Assembly (NCBI GenBank): GCA_023460955.1
Contig: JAEWOH010000065.1
Span: 17,201-81,200 of the forward strand
DNA: 64,000 bases
Origin: Bacillota bacterium
Lineage (GTDB): Bacteria > Bacillota > Clostridia > Acetivibrionales > DSM-1351
Direction: 5' to 3'
Positions 16,257 through 25,216 of the stretch are shown in pieces. Both the position numbers and the translations under genes were made by a program. A model generated the notes under the pieces. The model worked only from the letters and a program-made list of their open reading frames with translations. It was not told where the DNA came from and ran no database searches. The stretch's first letter is position 1, and each line of letters opens with the position of its first letter.

Positions 16257-18614
16257 CTAATCTGTTTCAGAGCTCCAAAACCCGAGCAATCTGTTCTTAA
16301 GCTCTGCTTTAATTCTTACTCTGACAGCATGGTCCCAGTGTTTTGGAAACAGATTTCTGTAATTCCTGTTTGAAAATCTCTCATCTATGAGGAGCACAAT
16401 CCCCTTATCGTTTTCGGAACGGATTACGCGGCCGGCTGCCTGAAGCACCTTGTTCATACCGGGAAACATATAGGCATTTTCATACCCCATCCCGTTTTTC
16501 TTCTGGAAGTAATCCATAATGATATCCTGTTCCACACTGATTTGTGGGAGCCCTACTCCGATTATTATAGCGCCGATAAGTCTGTCTCCTTTGAGATCTA
16601 TCCCCTCAGAGAAGATACCTCCCAGCACGCCAAAGCACACCATGGAGTTTTCCCTGTCAGGCCGGAACCTGTCCAGAAAACTCTCTCTTTCCTCCTCTGA
16701 CATTGAATTTTCCTGAATAAAGGTTTCAATGTCAGGATATTTTTCTATAAATCTTGAATAAACCTCATTCATATACTTATAGGATGGGAAGTATACGAGA
16801 TAATTCCCCCTGCGATTATCAACGGCAGTTTTGATAATTTCAACAATATCATCATAACTGTTCTCCCGGTTCTTATACTTGGTAGAAACGCTATCCTCAA
16901 CGAGAAGACAGAGTTTACTATTGTCAAAAGGGGAACAGAGATTTATGTTATAATCCTCCTTATCACCGCCAAGTATATCCATAAAATAACTTAAAGGTGT
17001 AAGGGTGGCTGAAAAGAAGACAGCCGTCTTTCCCCGCTTTACAGCCTCAGCCAGCAGATACGACGGATCAATGCAAAAAAGCTTTACTCTGACCTCGCTT
17101 CCGGCAGCTTCAATAAAAGTAACATATCTATGGTCAAAAAATTCTGAAATTTTGAGAAAGGCCATTGCTCTGAAATACACATCGAGAAGCAGGTCAAAAC
17201 CTTCTATTCCCTTGTTTTGATTTTTGACAATCCACTCCTCTGCCTCAGTAATGAAATGGTTCAGAAGCCGGTATAAATCACTGGGTTCACTTTTGTTAAT
17301 AATGAAACCGTTTTCCTCGCACTGCTTTCTGAGTGAAATCATGTAAGTATTGATTTTATTGAGGCACTTGGTTATCTTGGGCTGCTGCTTTTTCATGGCC
17401 TGCTTCGCTTCAAGAAAGGCTGCTTTGCTAAGTTGGGCAGAAAACATTTCTCTCGCCCTGTCCACCAGATTATGTGCTTCATCTACAAGAAACGCGTAAT
17501 CTCCATCGTTATTAAGAAAAAACCTTCTCAGATAAACTCTCGGATCAAAAACATAATTATAGTCGCAGATAACGCAGTCTGCCCAAAGCGACAGATCCAG
17601 TGCAAATTCGAAGGGACATACCTGATGTTTTTCAGAATATTCCTCTATACGTTCTCTTGATAAGTACTCAGAGTTTTGCAATATATCTATTAATGCGGTG
17701 TTTACCCTGTTATAATGTCCTCTGGCGTATTCGCAAGAATCCGGATTGCAGTTGGTTTCATCCTTAAAGCATATCTTATCCTTCGCCGTAAGAGTTAGTG
17801 TTCTGAACTTCAGACCCCTTTCTCTCATTTTGATAAAAGCCTCCTCGGCTACCTGTCTCGTTATGGTTTTTGCTGTAAGATAGAATATCTTTGAAATATG
17901 CTGCTCACCGAAGGCTTTTACTGCCGGGAAAAGCGTGGAAACGGTTTTCCCGATGCCGGTGGGGGCCTGTACAAAAAGCTTCTTTTCCTGAATTATGGTT
18001 TTATATACTGCAACAGCCAGTTCTCTCTGACCTTTGCGGTAGTTTTCAAATGGAAACTGAAGCTCTTTGATAGAATTATCCCTTTGTGTGTTCCATATAT
18101 CGGACATACTTGCCCAGACAATGTACTTTTCCATTAACTGCCCGATAAAATCCTGAAGTTCGGTATATGTATACTGCTTTCGTATTATTTTCCTCTCTTC
18201 GGTATCAATGTGAAAATACGTCAACTGAACACATATTTGTTCCAGCGCATTTTGAATACAATAAATAAAGGCATAGCATTTAGCCTGTGCCCAATGAAGA
18301 AGACTGAACTCATCGTTTATATATTCCAAAGGCATTGCGGTTGATTTAATTTCGTCAATAATAATACCTTCATCCTCGGTTATGATACCGTCAGCACGAC
18401 CCTCAAGCTTGATAGTAAAGCCGTTCAGCTGGTAATCATAAGACAGGTATACCTCTTTTGCATACTTGTCACCGCTTTCCTTCTGAATTTTCTGATGAAT
18501 TCTTGTGCCTTCCAGCATGCGGTTTGAGGATACCAGCCTGCTGTCTATATCTCCTGACCGCAGCACCAGTTCAACCAGATTTCTGACTGAAATTTTTATC
18601 TGAGCTTTTTCCAT
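16257..18614 (-). CDS. DinG/XPD-type helicase with N-terminal nuclease-like domain
   Basis: 785 residues. The first 110 resemble the PD-(D/E)XK fold: GRADGIITEDEGIIIDEIKS carries the Asp and the ExK. The helicase core follows: APTGIGKT (Walker A), then four candidate iron-sulphur cysteines between CFKDETNCNPDSCEYARG and CPFEF ... CVICDYNY, then VDEAHN (DEAH box), and in the second half SATLTPL and GRVIRSENDKG. Rad3/XPD/DinG proteins unwind 5' to 3' with a 4Fe-4S cluster. The domain order matches a family common in Firmicutes. The role is probably DNA repair; whether the N-domain cuts DNA is unknown. Confidence 0.85.
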   Translation of the reverse strand: MEKAQIKISVRNLVELVLRSGDIDSRLVSSNRMLEGTRIHQKIQKESGDKYAKEVYLSYDYQLNGFTIKLEGRADGIITEDEGIIIDEIKSTAMPLEYINDEFSLLHWAQAKCYAFIYCIQNALEQICVQLTYFHIDTEERKIIRKQYTYTELQDFIGQLMEKYIVWASMSDIWNTQRDNSIKELQFPFENYRKGQRELAVAVYKTIIQEKKLFVQAPTGIGKTVSTLFPAVKAFGEQHISKIFYLTAKTITRQVAEEAFIKMRERGLKFRTLTLTAKDKICFKDETNCNPDSCEYARGHYNRVNTALIDILQNSEYLSRERIEEYSEKHQVCPFEFALDLSLWADCVICDYNYVFDPRVYLRRFFLNNDGDYAFLVDEAHNLVDRAREMFSAQLSKAAFLEAKQAMKKQQPKITKCLNKINTYMISLRKQCEENGFIINKSEPSDLYRLLNHFITEAEEWIVKNQNKGIEGFDLLLDVYFRAMAFLKISEFFDHRYVTFIEAAGSEVRVKLFCIDPSYLLAEAVKRGKTAVFFSATLTPLSYFMDILGGDKEDYNINLCSPFDNSKLCLLVEDSVSTKYKNRENSYDDIVEIIKTAVDNRRGNYLVYFPSYKYMNEVYSRFIEKYPDIETFIQENSMSEEERESFLDRFRPDRENSMVCFGVLGGIFSEGIDLKGDRLIGAIIIGVGLPQISVEQDIIMDYFQKKNGMGYENAYMFPGMNKVLQAAGRVIRSENDKGIVLLIDERFSNRNYRNLFPKHWDHAVRVRIKAELKNRLLGFWSSETD

Positions 18615-18691
18615 TAAACATTATCCTTAAATTTATCTTTTTGCACTCATAATCAGCCTTATATATCCTTGTATACTAATAATCAGCTTTT

Positions 18692-19639
18692 TTATACTTT
18701 ACTTTTAAGAGTAACAACAACCACCTCCGGCGGATTAAATAATCTCGGAACAGGTGCGTTGTTACCCAGGCCTCTGCTAACTATAAGTGTTGTTCCTTCG
18801 GATGTCCACTTACCATCTGTATATTTTGGAAACCACCTGTTGTGATTATGTGGGGATACAAGTCCTCCTATAAATGGAAGCTGAAACTGTCCTCCGTGCA
18901 TATGTCCGGAAAAAACAAGCTGAATCCCGCTTCCTTTAATAATATCAAACATATTAGCTCTATGGAATAATAGAATATTATATCCGTTATCAGTTTTTAG
19001 TGCTTTAATCTTTTCTCTTAAGTAGGTTTCCGCACTATTATCATCCCAGGTTTCAGGATCACCAATTCCGAAAAGATTTATATAGGAGGAACCCCTCTGG
19101 AGAATAACCTTCCGATTATCGAGCAAATTAACACCGAGTTCCTTAATTGTCTTTTTCAGACCTGTAAAATCACCGTACCATACGTCATGATTACCTGAAA
19201 CAAAATATACAGGAGCTAATGGAACCAATTGTAAAACAAGTTTTTTAACAGGTATCAGATTTACCTTGTTCTCATCAACAATATCACCTGTTACTACTAT
19301 CACATCAGGTTTTTCCTTCCTTACACTTTTTATAAGACTTTCCGTTCCGCCATAAAAAGATGCGGTATGAAAGTCTGATATTTGAAGTATCTTGTAACCG
19401 TCAAAAGCGTCAGGTATTCTGGCATCCGTGATATTATATCTGGTAACACCAATAGCCATGGAAAAATATACAAGGAATATGATAAGCAAAGCATTTACAA
19501 TAAAGGATATAAGAATAGAATTGTGTCTTTTAACTCTCCAAACCCTCGTAAATTTTTTAGCTATGTAATAAATAAAAATTATCACATTCCAGAAAAGCAA
19601 TAGTAACAAAACTAAGCTACTTGAATTTATTCCCCTCAT
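18692..19639 (-). CDS. Membrane-anchored metallophosphoesterase
   Basis: 315 residues from the ATG at 19639, which follows AAGGGG. Two N-terminal hydrophobic segments (about 7-31 and 42-64) precede the calcineurin-like domain: ISDFHTASFYGG, VVTGDIVDE, VSGNHDVWYG, and FSGHMHGGQFQLP supply the full set of metal ligands. The order matches YkuE/YaeI-like phosphodiesterases. The substrate may be a lipid or nucleotide. The catalytic domain probably faces the outside. Confidence 0.85.
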   Translation of the reverse strand: MRGINSSSLVLLLLLFWNVIIFIYYIAKKFTRVWRVKRHNSILISFIVNALLIIFLVYFSMAIGVTRYNITDARIPDAFDGYKILQISDFHTASFYGGTESLIKSVRKEKPDVIVVTGDIVDENKVNLIPVKKLVLQLVPLAPVYFVSGNHDVWYGDFTGLKKTIKELGVNLLDNRKVILQRGSSYINLFGIGDPETWDDNSAETYLREKIKALKTDNGYNILLFHRANMFDIIKGSGIQLVFSGHMHGGQFQLPFIGGLVSPHNHNRWFPKYTDGKWTSEGTTLIVSRGLGNNAPVPRLFNPPEVVVVTLKSKV

Positions 19640-19717
19640 ATTTCCCCTTAAAAACACTATAAAAATATTGTATAAAATATAGTTTTATATATTATACAAT
19701 ATTTTCCGTAATATATC

Positions 19718-20677
19718 TTAAATGAGCATATCAATTTCTTCTTCTGAAAGAGTAAAGTCAGCAGCAGTAAGACAATCCATCAATTGTTCAAGACTTGTGC
19801 AGCCTATTATTGCCGAACTGTTGAGCTTATTGTCAATTATATAGTTTAGAGCAGTACCTGTCCTACTGTATCCCCTCTTTTTGCAGAGCTTAAGTAAATT
19901 ATTATACCGGTTAATATTTTCAAGGGTTAAAAACTTTTGAAGCTTAATGGGAACATATTCAAGACCATTTTCCTTGGCTTTGGAATATAAACCGTTTGCT
20001 TGCGATGAATACGCCATTACAGGTATTTCCATTTCAAGGTATTGAGAATACTCTATGGGGTTCATACAAACAAGAGTCAGATCATTAAAGTTTTGAGGAA
20101 AACATTCTGCTAAGCTCCATTGTATCTGAGATACTGATAATTTGGCCAAATTATACTTTTCAGCATAAAGATTTGCTTCCTTTATTCTATCGCAGGTCCA
20201 GTTTGAAACTCCAATAGCTCTTGTCTTTCCTTGCTTCACAAGTAAATTCAAAGTATCCATAAGTTCCTTAACAGGTATGTTTACATCATCTCTATGCAAT
20301 AAATATAAATCAACATAATCAGTTTGAAGTGCCTTCAGGCTCTCATTAATGTCATTAAGAATTTCTTCTTGAGATAATCTTGAAATACCGGAAATTTCGG
20401 GATGTCCGCCTTTTGTTACGAGAATAATGTCTTTTCTGTTTTTTCTTGACTTTATCCACTCACCTATGGTTATTTCACTGGCGGAATGTCCTCCTTCCAG
20501 CCAGTCGCAGTAAACTCTGGCAGTGTCAATAGTATTTCCGCCCCGGCTTACAAAACTATCCATGATTTCAAAGGATTGCTCTTTATTAACTGTCGTGCCG
20601 AAGGGAACTCCTCCTAAAATCAATTTGGACATTTTCATTAATTTATTCTCAGAATCATAAATTTCTAAGTATTTCAT
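19718..20677 (-). CDS. Aldo/keto reductase
   Basis: 319 residues, a TIM-barrel NADP(H)-dependent oxidoreductase. The catalytic tetrad is visible: Asp and Tyr in DTARVYCDW, Lys in LVTKGGHPE, His in YLLHRDD. AIGVSNWTCDRI and SAIIGCTSLEQL are family signatures. GGGAGG lies eight bases before the ATG. The substrate is unknown. The reductase is flanked by a terminator at its 5' side (that of the DUF1540 gene), so it has its own promoter. Confidence 0.88.
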   Translation of the reverse strand: MKYLEIYDSENKLMKMSKLILGGVPFGTTVNKEQSFEIMDSFVSRGGNTIDTARVYCDWLEGGHSASEITIGEWIKSRKNRKDIILVTKGGHPEISGISRLSQEEILNDINESLKALQTDYVDLYLLHRDDVNIPVKELMDTLNLLVKQGKTRAIGVSNWTCDRIKEANLYAEKYNLAKLSVSQIQWSLAECFPQNFNDLTLVCMNPIEYSQYLEMEIPVMAYSSQANGLYSKAKENGLEYVPIKLQKFLTLENINRYNNLLKLCKKRGYSRTGTALNYIIDNKLNSSAIIGCTSLEQLMDCLTAADFTLSEEEIDMLI

Positions 20678-20752
20678 CTGACAGTCCTCCCGCCATATGT
20701 AAAATAAACTTACCCCATTCTTTAAATGTTACTTTATTCATAATAAAAATTC

Positions 20753-20781
20753 AAGCCTGTTAAGAATTTCTTAACAGGCTT
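20753..20781 (-). terminator. Terminator of the DUF1540 gene
   Basis: AAGCCTGTTAAGA pairs with TCTTAACAGGCTT with a very short loop, ten bases after the stop of the small gene; the flanks are A/T-rich. Confidence 0.8.
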
Positions 20782-20790
20782 GGTGCTTTA

Positions 20791-20967
20791 TTAAGCGTTT
20801 GCTCCAGGTGCAAAAGTTGAACAGTCAGTCTCCTGAGAATTTGAAGCATTTCTGGGCTGAACTTCTATTTTCTCTGCTGAGCAGTAATCTCCTTGCATAT
20901 AGTATGAGCAAGTATTAACAATACACTTTATTCCTTCGTTTGGATGATCCATTTTTTTAGCTTTCAT
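20791..20967 (-). CDS. Small Cys-containing protein, DUF1540 family
   Basis: 58 residues, starting MKAKKMDHPNEGIKC with a strong GGAGGG site eight bases before the ATG. Four cysteines (15, 20, 29, 49) and the pattern C-I-V-N-T-C-S-Y-Y ... GDYCSA fit the DUF1540 family, small clostridial proteins with conserved cysteines that probably bind a metal. Function is unknown. It is a single gene with its own terminator. The family is often seen in spore-formers. Confidence 0.8.
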   Translation of the reverse strand: MKAKKMDHPNEGIKCIVNTCSYYMQGDYCSAEKIEVQPRNASNSQETDCSTFAPGANA

Positions 20968-21092
20968 TTTTATTCCCTCCGAAAATATTTAATATAAACC
21001 TTACGATAAATATTATTTGGCTAATAGAAATTTTTATTCTTTAATGAAAGCCGGGTTTACTTGAATATTTTACTATAAACATTTATAAACAT

Positions 21093-21557
21093 TTATCTTC
21101 GTGCTTTTCCTGTAAAATGCTCAATATTAATTTTAAATATTTTTGTAACATCTATGTCTTTTTTGATATACTTTATTCCCTGTTCCAAAAATTCGCTTGA
21201 ATATTTTTTAATAATAGCCAGCAAGGCTTCTTCCTTTTCTTCTCCTGAAACTTCAGCACAACGGCCAAAGGCTATAGCACTTATATAATTATAGGTAAAT
21301 TTATCAGGTACAGGCTCACATTCTCCTATTACACAAAAGGAAACCTTATCATTATAAGCTATGTTATCCAGCTTTGACCCCTCCTGTGCACAATGAAAGT
21401 AAATTTTCTCATCATAGTAAACATAATTCAAAGGAACACCATACCCATAGCCATTTTCTCCAACAGTGGAGAGTACTCCGAATTGAGCCTCTTCCAGCAA
21501 TTTAAGCGCCTCTTCACCACTTATCTGTCTGTCACTTCTTCTCATTTCCCTAAACAT
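21093..21557 (-). CDS. Pyridoxamine 5'-phosphate oxidase-like flavin-binding protein
   Basis: 154 residues of the split-barrel FMN-binding fold. It starts MFREMRRSDRQISGEEALKL, followed by FGVLSTVGENGYGYGVPLNYVYYDEKIYFHCA, the usual opening of the NimA-related subfamily. The family includes nitroimidazole reductases and flavin-dependent enzymes of unknown substrate. The complete length suggests activity, but nothing nearby points to a substrate. Confidence 0.85.
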   Translation of the reverse strand: MFREMRRSDRQISGEEALKLLEEAQFGVLSTVGENGYGYGVPLNYVYYDEKIYFHCAQEGSKLDNIAYNDKVSFCVIGECEPVPDKFTYNYISAIAFGRCAEVSGEEKEEALLAIIKKYSSEFLEQGIKYIKKDIDVTKIFKINIEHFTGKARR

Positions 21558-21614
21558 ATATTGCCCTCCATTAAAGATTCAATAAGTTATTCAGTGAATA
21601 TTACTGAATAACAA

Positions 21615-22208
21615 CTATGGCTTTAGAATTCCTCTTTCTATTGAGTCACTAATAATATCTTGAGCCAGCTTCCAGAGCTCCGGTGCGTTCTCCTCCAATA
21701 TACTGTTTCTCTTAATAACCTTTTCACTAGTAACACCGGGTTTTTGCCAGGTATGTCCGTTTGTATTATAATTGAGCAATAAAGGCTGGAGTCTGTCAAG
21801 ACATGCTGCAAATTTCGCTTCCGGTGTGGCAAGTTCCTCAAATTCTCTCCATAGCTGATAAATTTCATCTGCCTGATCTGAAGGTAAAAGCCTGAACAGC
21901 CGGAGTGCTGCTTTATTCTCCCGCTCAGCTTTATCCTCATAACCTTTTTCATCATAACAGAAGGTGTCTCCTGCATCAATTTCAACAAGATCATGGACAA
22001 GAATCAGCTTCAAAACTTTTAGAACATCCAAATTTCTTTCAGCCGAGTATTCTGAAAGCAGAAGCGCCATAGAAGCCATGTGCCAGGAATGCTCTGCGTC
22101 ATTTTCATTTCTGGTTGTACCGATAACAACATTTTGACGAAGTATCTTTTTTAGTTTGTCTATTTCAATAATAAAGTTTATTTGATTCTTTAATCTTTCG
22201 TTTATCAT
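21615..22208 (-). CDS. HD-domain hydrolase (YfbR-like)
   Basis: 197 residues. The metal-binding HD pattern is H in AEHSWHMA, HD in LVHDLVEIDAGD, and a later Asp in CLDRLQPLL, as in the YfbR/HDDC2 group of 5'-deoxynucleotidases. The reaction would be dephosphorylation of dNMPs. AGAGG precedes the ATG. It lies 57 bases upstream of the FMN-binding gene on the same strand and may share its transcript. Confidence 0.82.
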   Translation of the reverse strand: MINERLKNQINFIIEIDKLKKILRQNVVIGTTRNENDAEHSWHMASMALLLSEYSAERNLDVLKVLKLILVHDLVEIDAGDTFCYDEKGYEDKAERENKAALRLFRLLPSDQADEIYQLWREFEELATPEAKFAACLDRLQPLLLNYNTNGHTWQKPGVTSEKVIKRNSILEENAPELWKLAQDIISDSIERGILKP

Positions 22209-22286
22209 TTTACCTCTTCTTAATAATTGAATTTAACTATTATTATAATCGTTAATAATCATAATTATATAAATTTACCACTGATA

Positions 22287-22844
22287 TTACAAATACTCCC
22301 CGCAAGTCCTAGTAAATTTCATGACATAATATGTATATATTATTGATATTACAAGAATTCCAATAATATAGAATATGCCCAGTAAGGGTATGAATACAAA
22401 TATTATAGCAGCCAAATAAGCCAGTTGAAGATATATAAACTGCCTCCATTTATTCTCTGACTCTCCGGCAATGCTGAATTCTCCCTTGTTATTGGCCATT
22501 TCAGTAATTCCCTTAAACAAATAATACACCACTAATATACTTAAAACAATTGTTGCAATTGCAATTGGAATAGCCAGAACTCCCAATGCTCCTAATACCC
22601 CGAAATTTATACCATTGGTCTGAACCTGTTTTTCATAAACGGAAAAAAGTGAAATAATTATCATCGGAATGCTGACATAAAACCCTTTATTGAAATAATT
22701 GCTATAAGATACCAAAGCTTTGAAGCCTAAAGCGAATAAGATATATCCGATAATATCAGGTAAGATGTCAAAACCCATTATCTTAAAATCAATAAGAATA
22801 AATAAAAAACCATACCCGAATTTGTCAAACGTACTTTTGTTCAT
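22287..22844 (-). CDS. Integral membrane protein of unknown function
   Basis: 185 residues with about five hydrophobic segments, at roughly 12-43, 54-68, 84-110, 130-148 and 150-172. It starts MNKSTFDKFGYG after a GGGGG site. No enzyme motif is seen. It neighbours the HD hydrolase gene on the same strand across a 78-base gap and is divergent from the large secreted protein gene. Confidence 0.65.
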   Translation of the reverse strand: MNKSTFDKFGYGFLFILIDFKIMGFDILPDIIGYILFALGFKALVSYSNYFNKGFYVSIPMIIISLFSVYEKQVQTNGINFGVLGALGVLAIPIAIATIVLSILVVYYLFKGITEMANNKGEFSIAGESENKWRQFIYLQLAYLAAIIFVFIPLLGIFYIIGILVISIIYTYYVMKFTRTCGEYL

Positions 22845-23050
22845 AATACCCCCACATATTTTGTAATATTAGCCATTTATATTTTATGTTATTTTATTGT
22901 TTTAATCTACCAAATGTATTTTTTGTATTACAAATTTAACATTAATTACCCAGATTTGTAATTTAATAATGGTAATATATTAATGACAAATTTTCCATTC
23001 TGTGGTTTTATTCACAAATAATATGTTTTATTCATCAGGAGGATGGCATT

Positions 23051-25102
23051 ATGAATATGTTCAGAACCACTATTTTAAGCTTTTTTATTGTGATAATTGT
23101 ACTGCTTCCCAAAGTAGCTACAGGTGCCTCAAAGGAGGCTAATCAACCAGTCAGTTCTTCGTTAGAACATCAATGGCAGGTCAGTCCCACCTTCTCAAAA
23201 GCAAGTCTTAATAAAATAAAACTTTTTAATAACAAGTTATATATAACAGTTGGTAGTGAAGGTACAATACGAACATCTGCTGACGGCCTGAGTTGGACTT
23301 TAAATACCAATATTCTTAGAACTAATACAAAAGAGCTCCTGGACATCGCATGCTCAGATAAATGTGTTGTTACTGTTGGTGACGCGGGAACTATTCTATT
23401 TTCTCAGGATGGGTTAAGCTGGACATTAGTAAAGCCCCTTACGACCTACCCAATTAAACGAATAATTTACGGAAAAAATATGTTTATTGCATTTTCCGAT
23501 AAGCCCGGAGAAGTTTTAGTATCAAAGGATGGAATGAACTGGAACAACTATGACTCAGGTGCCAAAAATCCGGTTAACGATGTAATCTGTAATGGAAAGG
23601 TATTTGTTACAGTAGGAAACGATGGCGAAATCTGTACTTCCCTCAATGGCTGTAATTGGCAAATAAAGATTATTGATAAAAAGCCTTCTTTCAGCAAAAT
23701 AGCCTGGAGCGGTAAAATATTCATAACTTTAGGCACAACCTTTGCTGAAACTGATAATTTTGGATACACCTCAGGCATTTATTCTGCTGCCTCCACTAAT
23801 GGCTACAGCTGGAAAATTAATCCCCTTAGTACTAGAAAACTAAAAAAGGATTCAAACGAGATATATTTCTGTGGAACCAATGAAATTATCTGGAATGGAA
23901 AAGAATTCCTCGTGTACCAGCTTGAGCAAAAGGGCTATAACGGTTTCCCCTCAAGTAAATTGATTACCTTTAAAACCTCCGACGGTTTTAGTTACAAAGA
24001 GGTAGCCAGTACAGTTTTAAATGATGATACTTGCACCATAATGATTATTTATGACAGCTGTAAAAACTATTTAATGGTGTGTGATAATTTTTGTCGTCCG
24101 GGCTTTTATTACGGCCCTGCGATTTATAAATCCTCCGATGGTTTGAAATGGACTGTTAGTTTAAATGAAAATACCGAGAATGTTCATGTAAAAGATGTTG
24201 TATTTATTAACGGAAGGTATATTATTGTGGGGGAATCAGGATTTTTTCAGTACTCAACAGATGGTGTCAATTGGTCGAGCAGCAAGCAACTTTCACTTTT
24301 TCCGATGCTATGGGACGGTGAAAAATATATTTCAATAGAGGACAAATACATTTATAACTCCGATGACGGATTTAATTGGAGTAAACAAGGTAAGATCAGT
24401 GAAAGTCTTTGGCTTAACAATGCAAAATGGGATGGCAATAATTTCACCTGGTTCGGTAATTATGCCTTTGGTACTTTCTTTGGTACCTCAACGGACCTTA
24501 TAAAGTTGGATATGACAAAGTTTGATTATAATAGTAAAGTATATGGCGATCTACATTCCCTTAGAGCATTTTCTACTAATGGCAGTACTTATGTTATTGC
24601 CGGTGAAAAAGGTACTGCGATTTCTACTGATAAAATCAACTGGAAAACAAAAATCATGCCCAATGTCTATGAGGATATAATAATTGGTAATAAAAGCTAT
24701 ATAGCACGAAACTTTTATGGAAATATCGATTTTTCTTCCGATGGTTTGAATTGGAAAAGGATTCACATTAAAGATAACTCAATAGATTACTCAAAGCCAA
24801 TTATTAATGTAACTTATGAGAATGCTCTCTATTCTATATTTGGTTCGGATGGATCTGTTTTCCAGTCACCAGATGGAAAAAATTGGACCAGGACTATTAA
24901 TGGTACGGACAAAATCTTCCAAACTGTAGTCTTTACCGGAAAGGATTATATAGCTAAAGATTTTAACCATGTCTATACTTTTAAGGATAGTGAATGGCAT
25001 CAGGAACAGCTTCCCTTAGATACCTATAATATTGGCTTATGTGTTAGTGACAAAAGAATATTTGTTTATTTTAATGGTTTTATAATTTATAAAGATATTT
25101 AA
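23051..25102 (+). CDS. Secreted protein with repeated S-x-D-G-x-x-W motifs (beta-propeller-like)
   Basis: 683 residues. A signal peptide (about 1-26) ends in TGA. The rest is made of about ten units that each contain a motif of the type S(A/S/T)DG(L/M/V)xW, for example SADGLSWT, SQDGLSWT, SKDGMNWN, SSDGLKWT, STDGVNWS, SDDGFNWS and SPDGKNWT. Between them run GKxFxxVG and TxxxIxY strands. The pattern resembles Asp-box/BNR-type beta-propeller proteins, suggesting one or two propellers. The function is probably binding to a polymer or surface, but that is a guess from the fold. AGGAGG precedes the ATG. The family name is unknown to me. Confidence 0.75.
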   Translation: MNMFRTTILSFFIVIIVLLPKVATGASKEANQPVSSSLEHQWQVSPTFSKASLNKIKLFNNKLYITVGSEGTIRTSADGLSWTLNTNILRTNTKELLDIACSDKCVVTVGDAGTILFSQDGLSWTLVKPLTTYPIKRIIYGKNMFIAFSDKPGEVLVSKDGMNWNNYDSGAKNPVNDVICNGKVFVTVGNDGEICTSLNGCNWQIKIIDKKPSFSKIAWSGKIFITLGTTFAETDNFGYTSGIYSAASTNGYSWKINPLSTRKLKKDSNEIYFCGTNEIIWNGKEFLVYQLEQKGYNGFPSSKLITFKTSDGFSYKEVASTVLNDDTCTIMIIYDSCKNYLMVCDNFCRPGFYYGPAIYKSSDGLKWTVSLNENTENVHVKDVVFINGRYIIVGESGFFQYSTDGVNWSSSKQLSLFPMLWDGEKYISIEDKYIYNSDDGFNWSKQGKISESLWLNNAKWDGNNFTWFGNYAFGTFFGTSTDLIKLDMTKFDYNSKVYGDLHSLRAFSTNGSTYVIAGEKGTAISTDKINWKTKIMPNVYEDIIIGNKSYIARNFYGNIDFSSDGLNWKRIHIKDNSIDYSKPIINVTYENALYSIFGSDGSVFQSPDGKNWTRTINGTDKIFQTVVFTGKDYIAKDFNHVYTFKDSEWHQEQLPLDTYNIGLCVSDKRIFVYFNGFIIYKDI

Positions 25103-25137
25103 TATTTTTGGATATTAAACATTTCAGTAAAACCATG

Positions 25138-25202
25138 AAAAGCCTGCTGCGAAATAATAACCTACCAGATTTTTAGGTTACACTTATTTAACAGCAGGCT
25201 TA
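25138..25202. terminator. Convergent terminator
   Basis: AAGCCTGCTG pairs with CAGCAGGCTT, with a second small hairpin (AACCTA ... TAGGTT) in the loop. It separates the secreted-protein gene from the opposing GNAT gene. Confidence 0.8.
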
Positions 25203-25216
25203 ACATGCTAAAAATT

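Noticed and set aside
21638..22000. 120-codon minus-strand ORF inside the HD-domain gene
   Set aside because: Alternative frame of a gene with intact HD motifs; no independent ribosome site.
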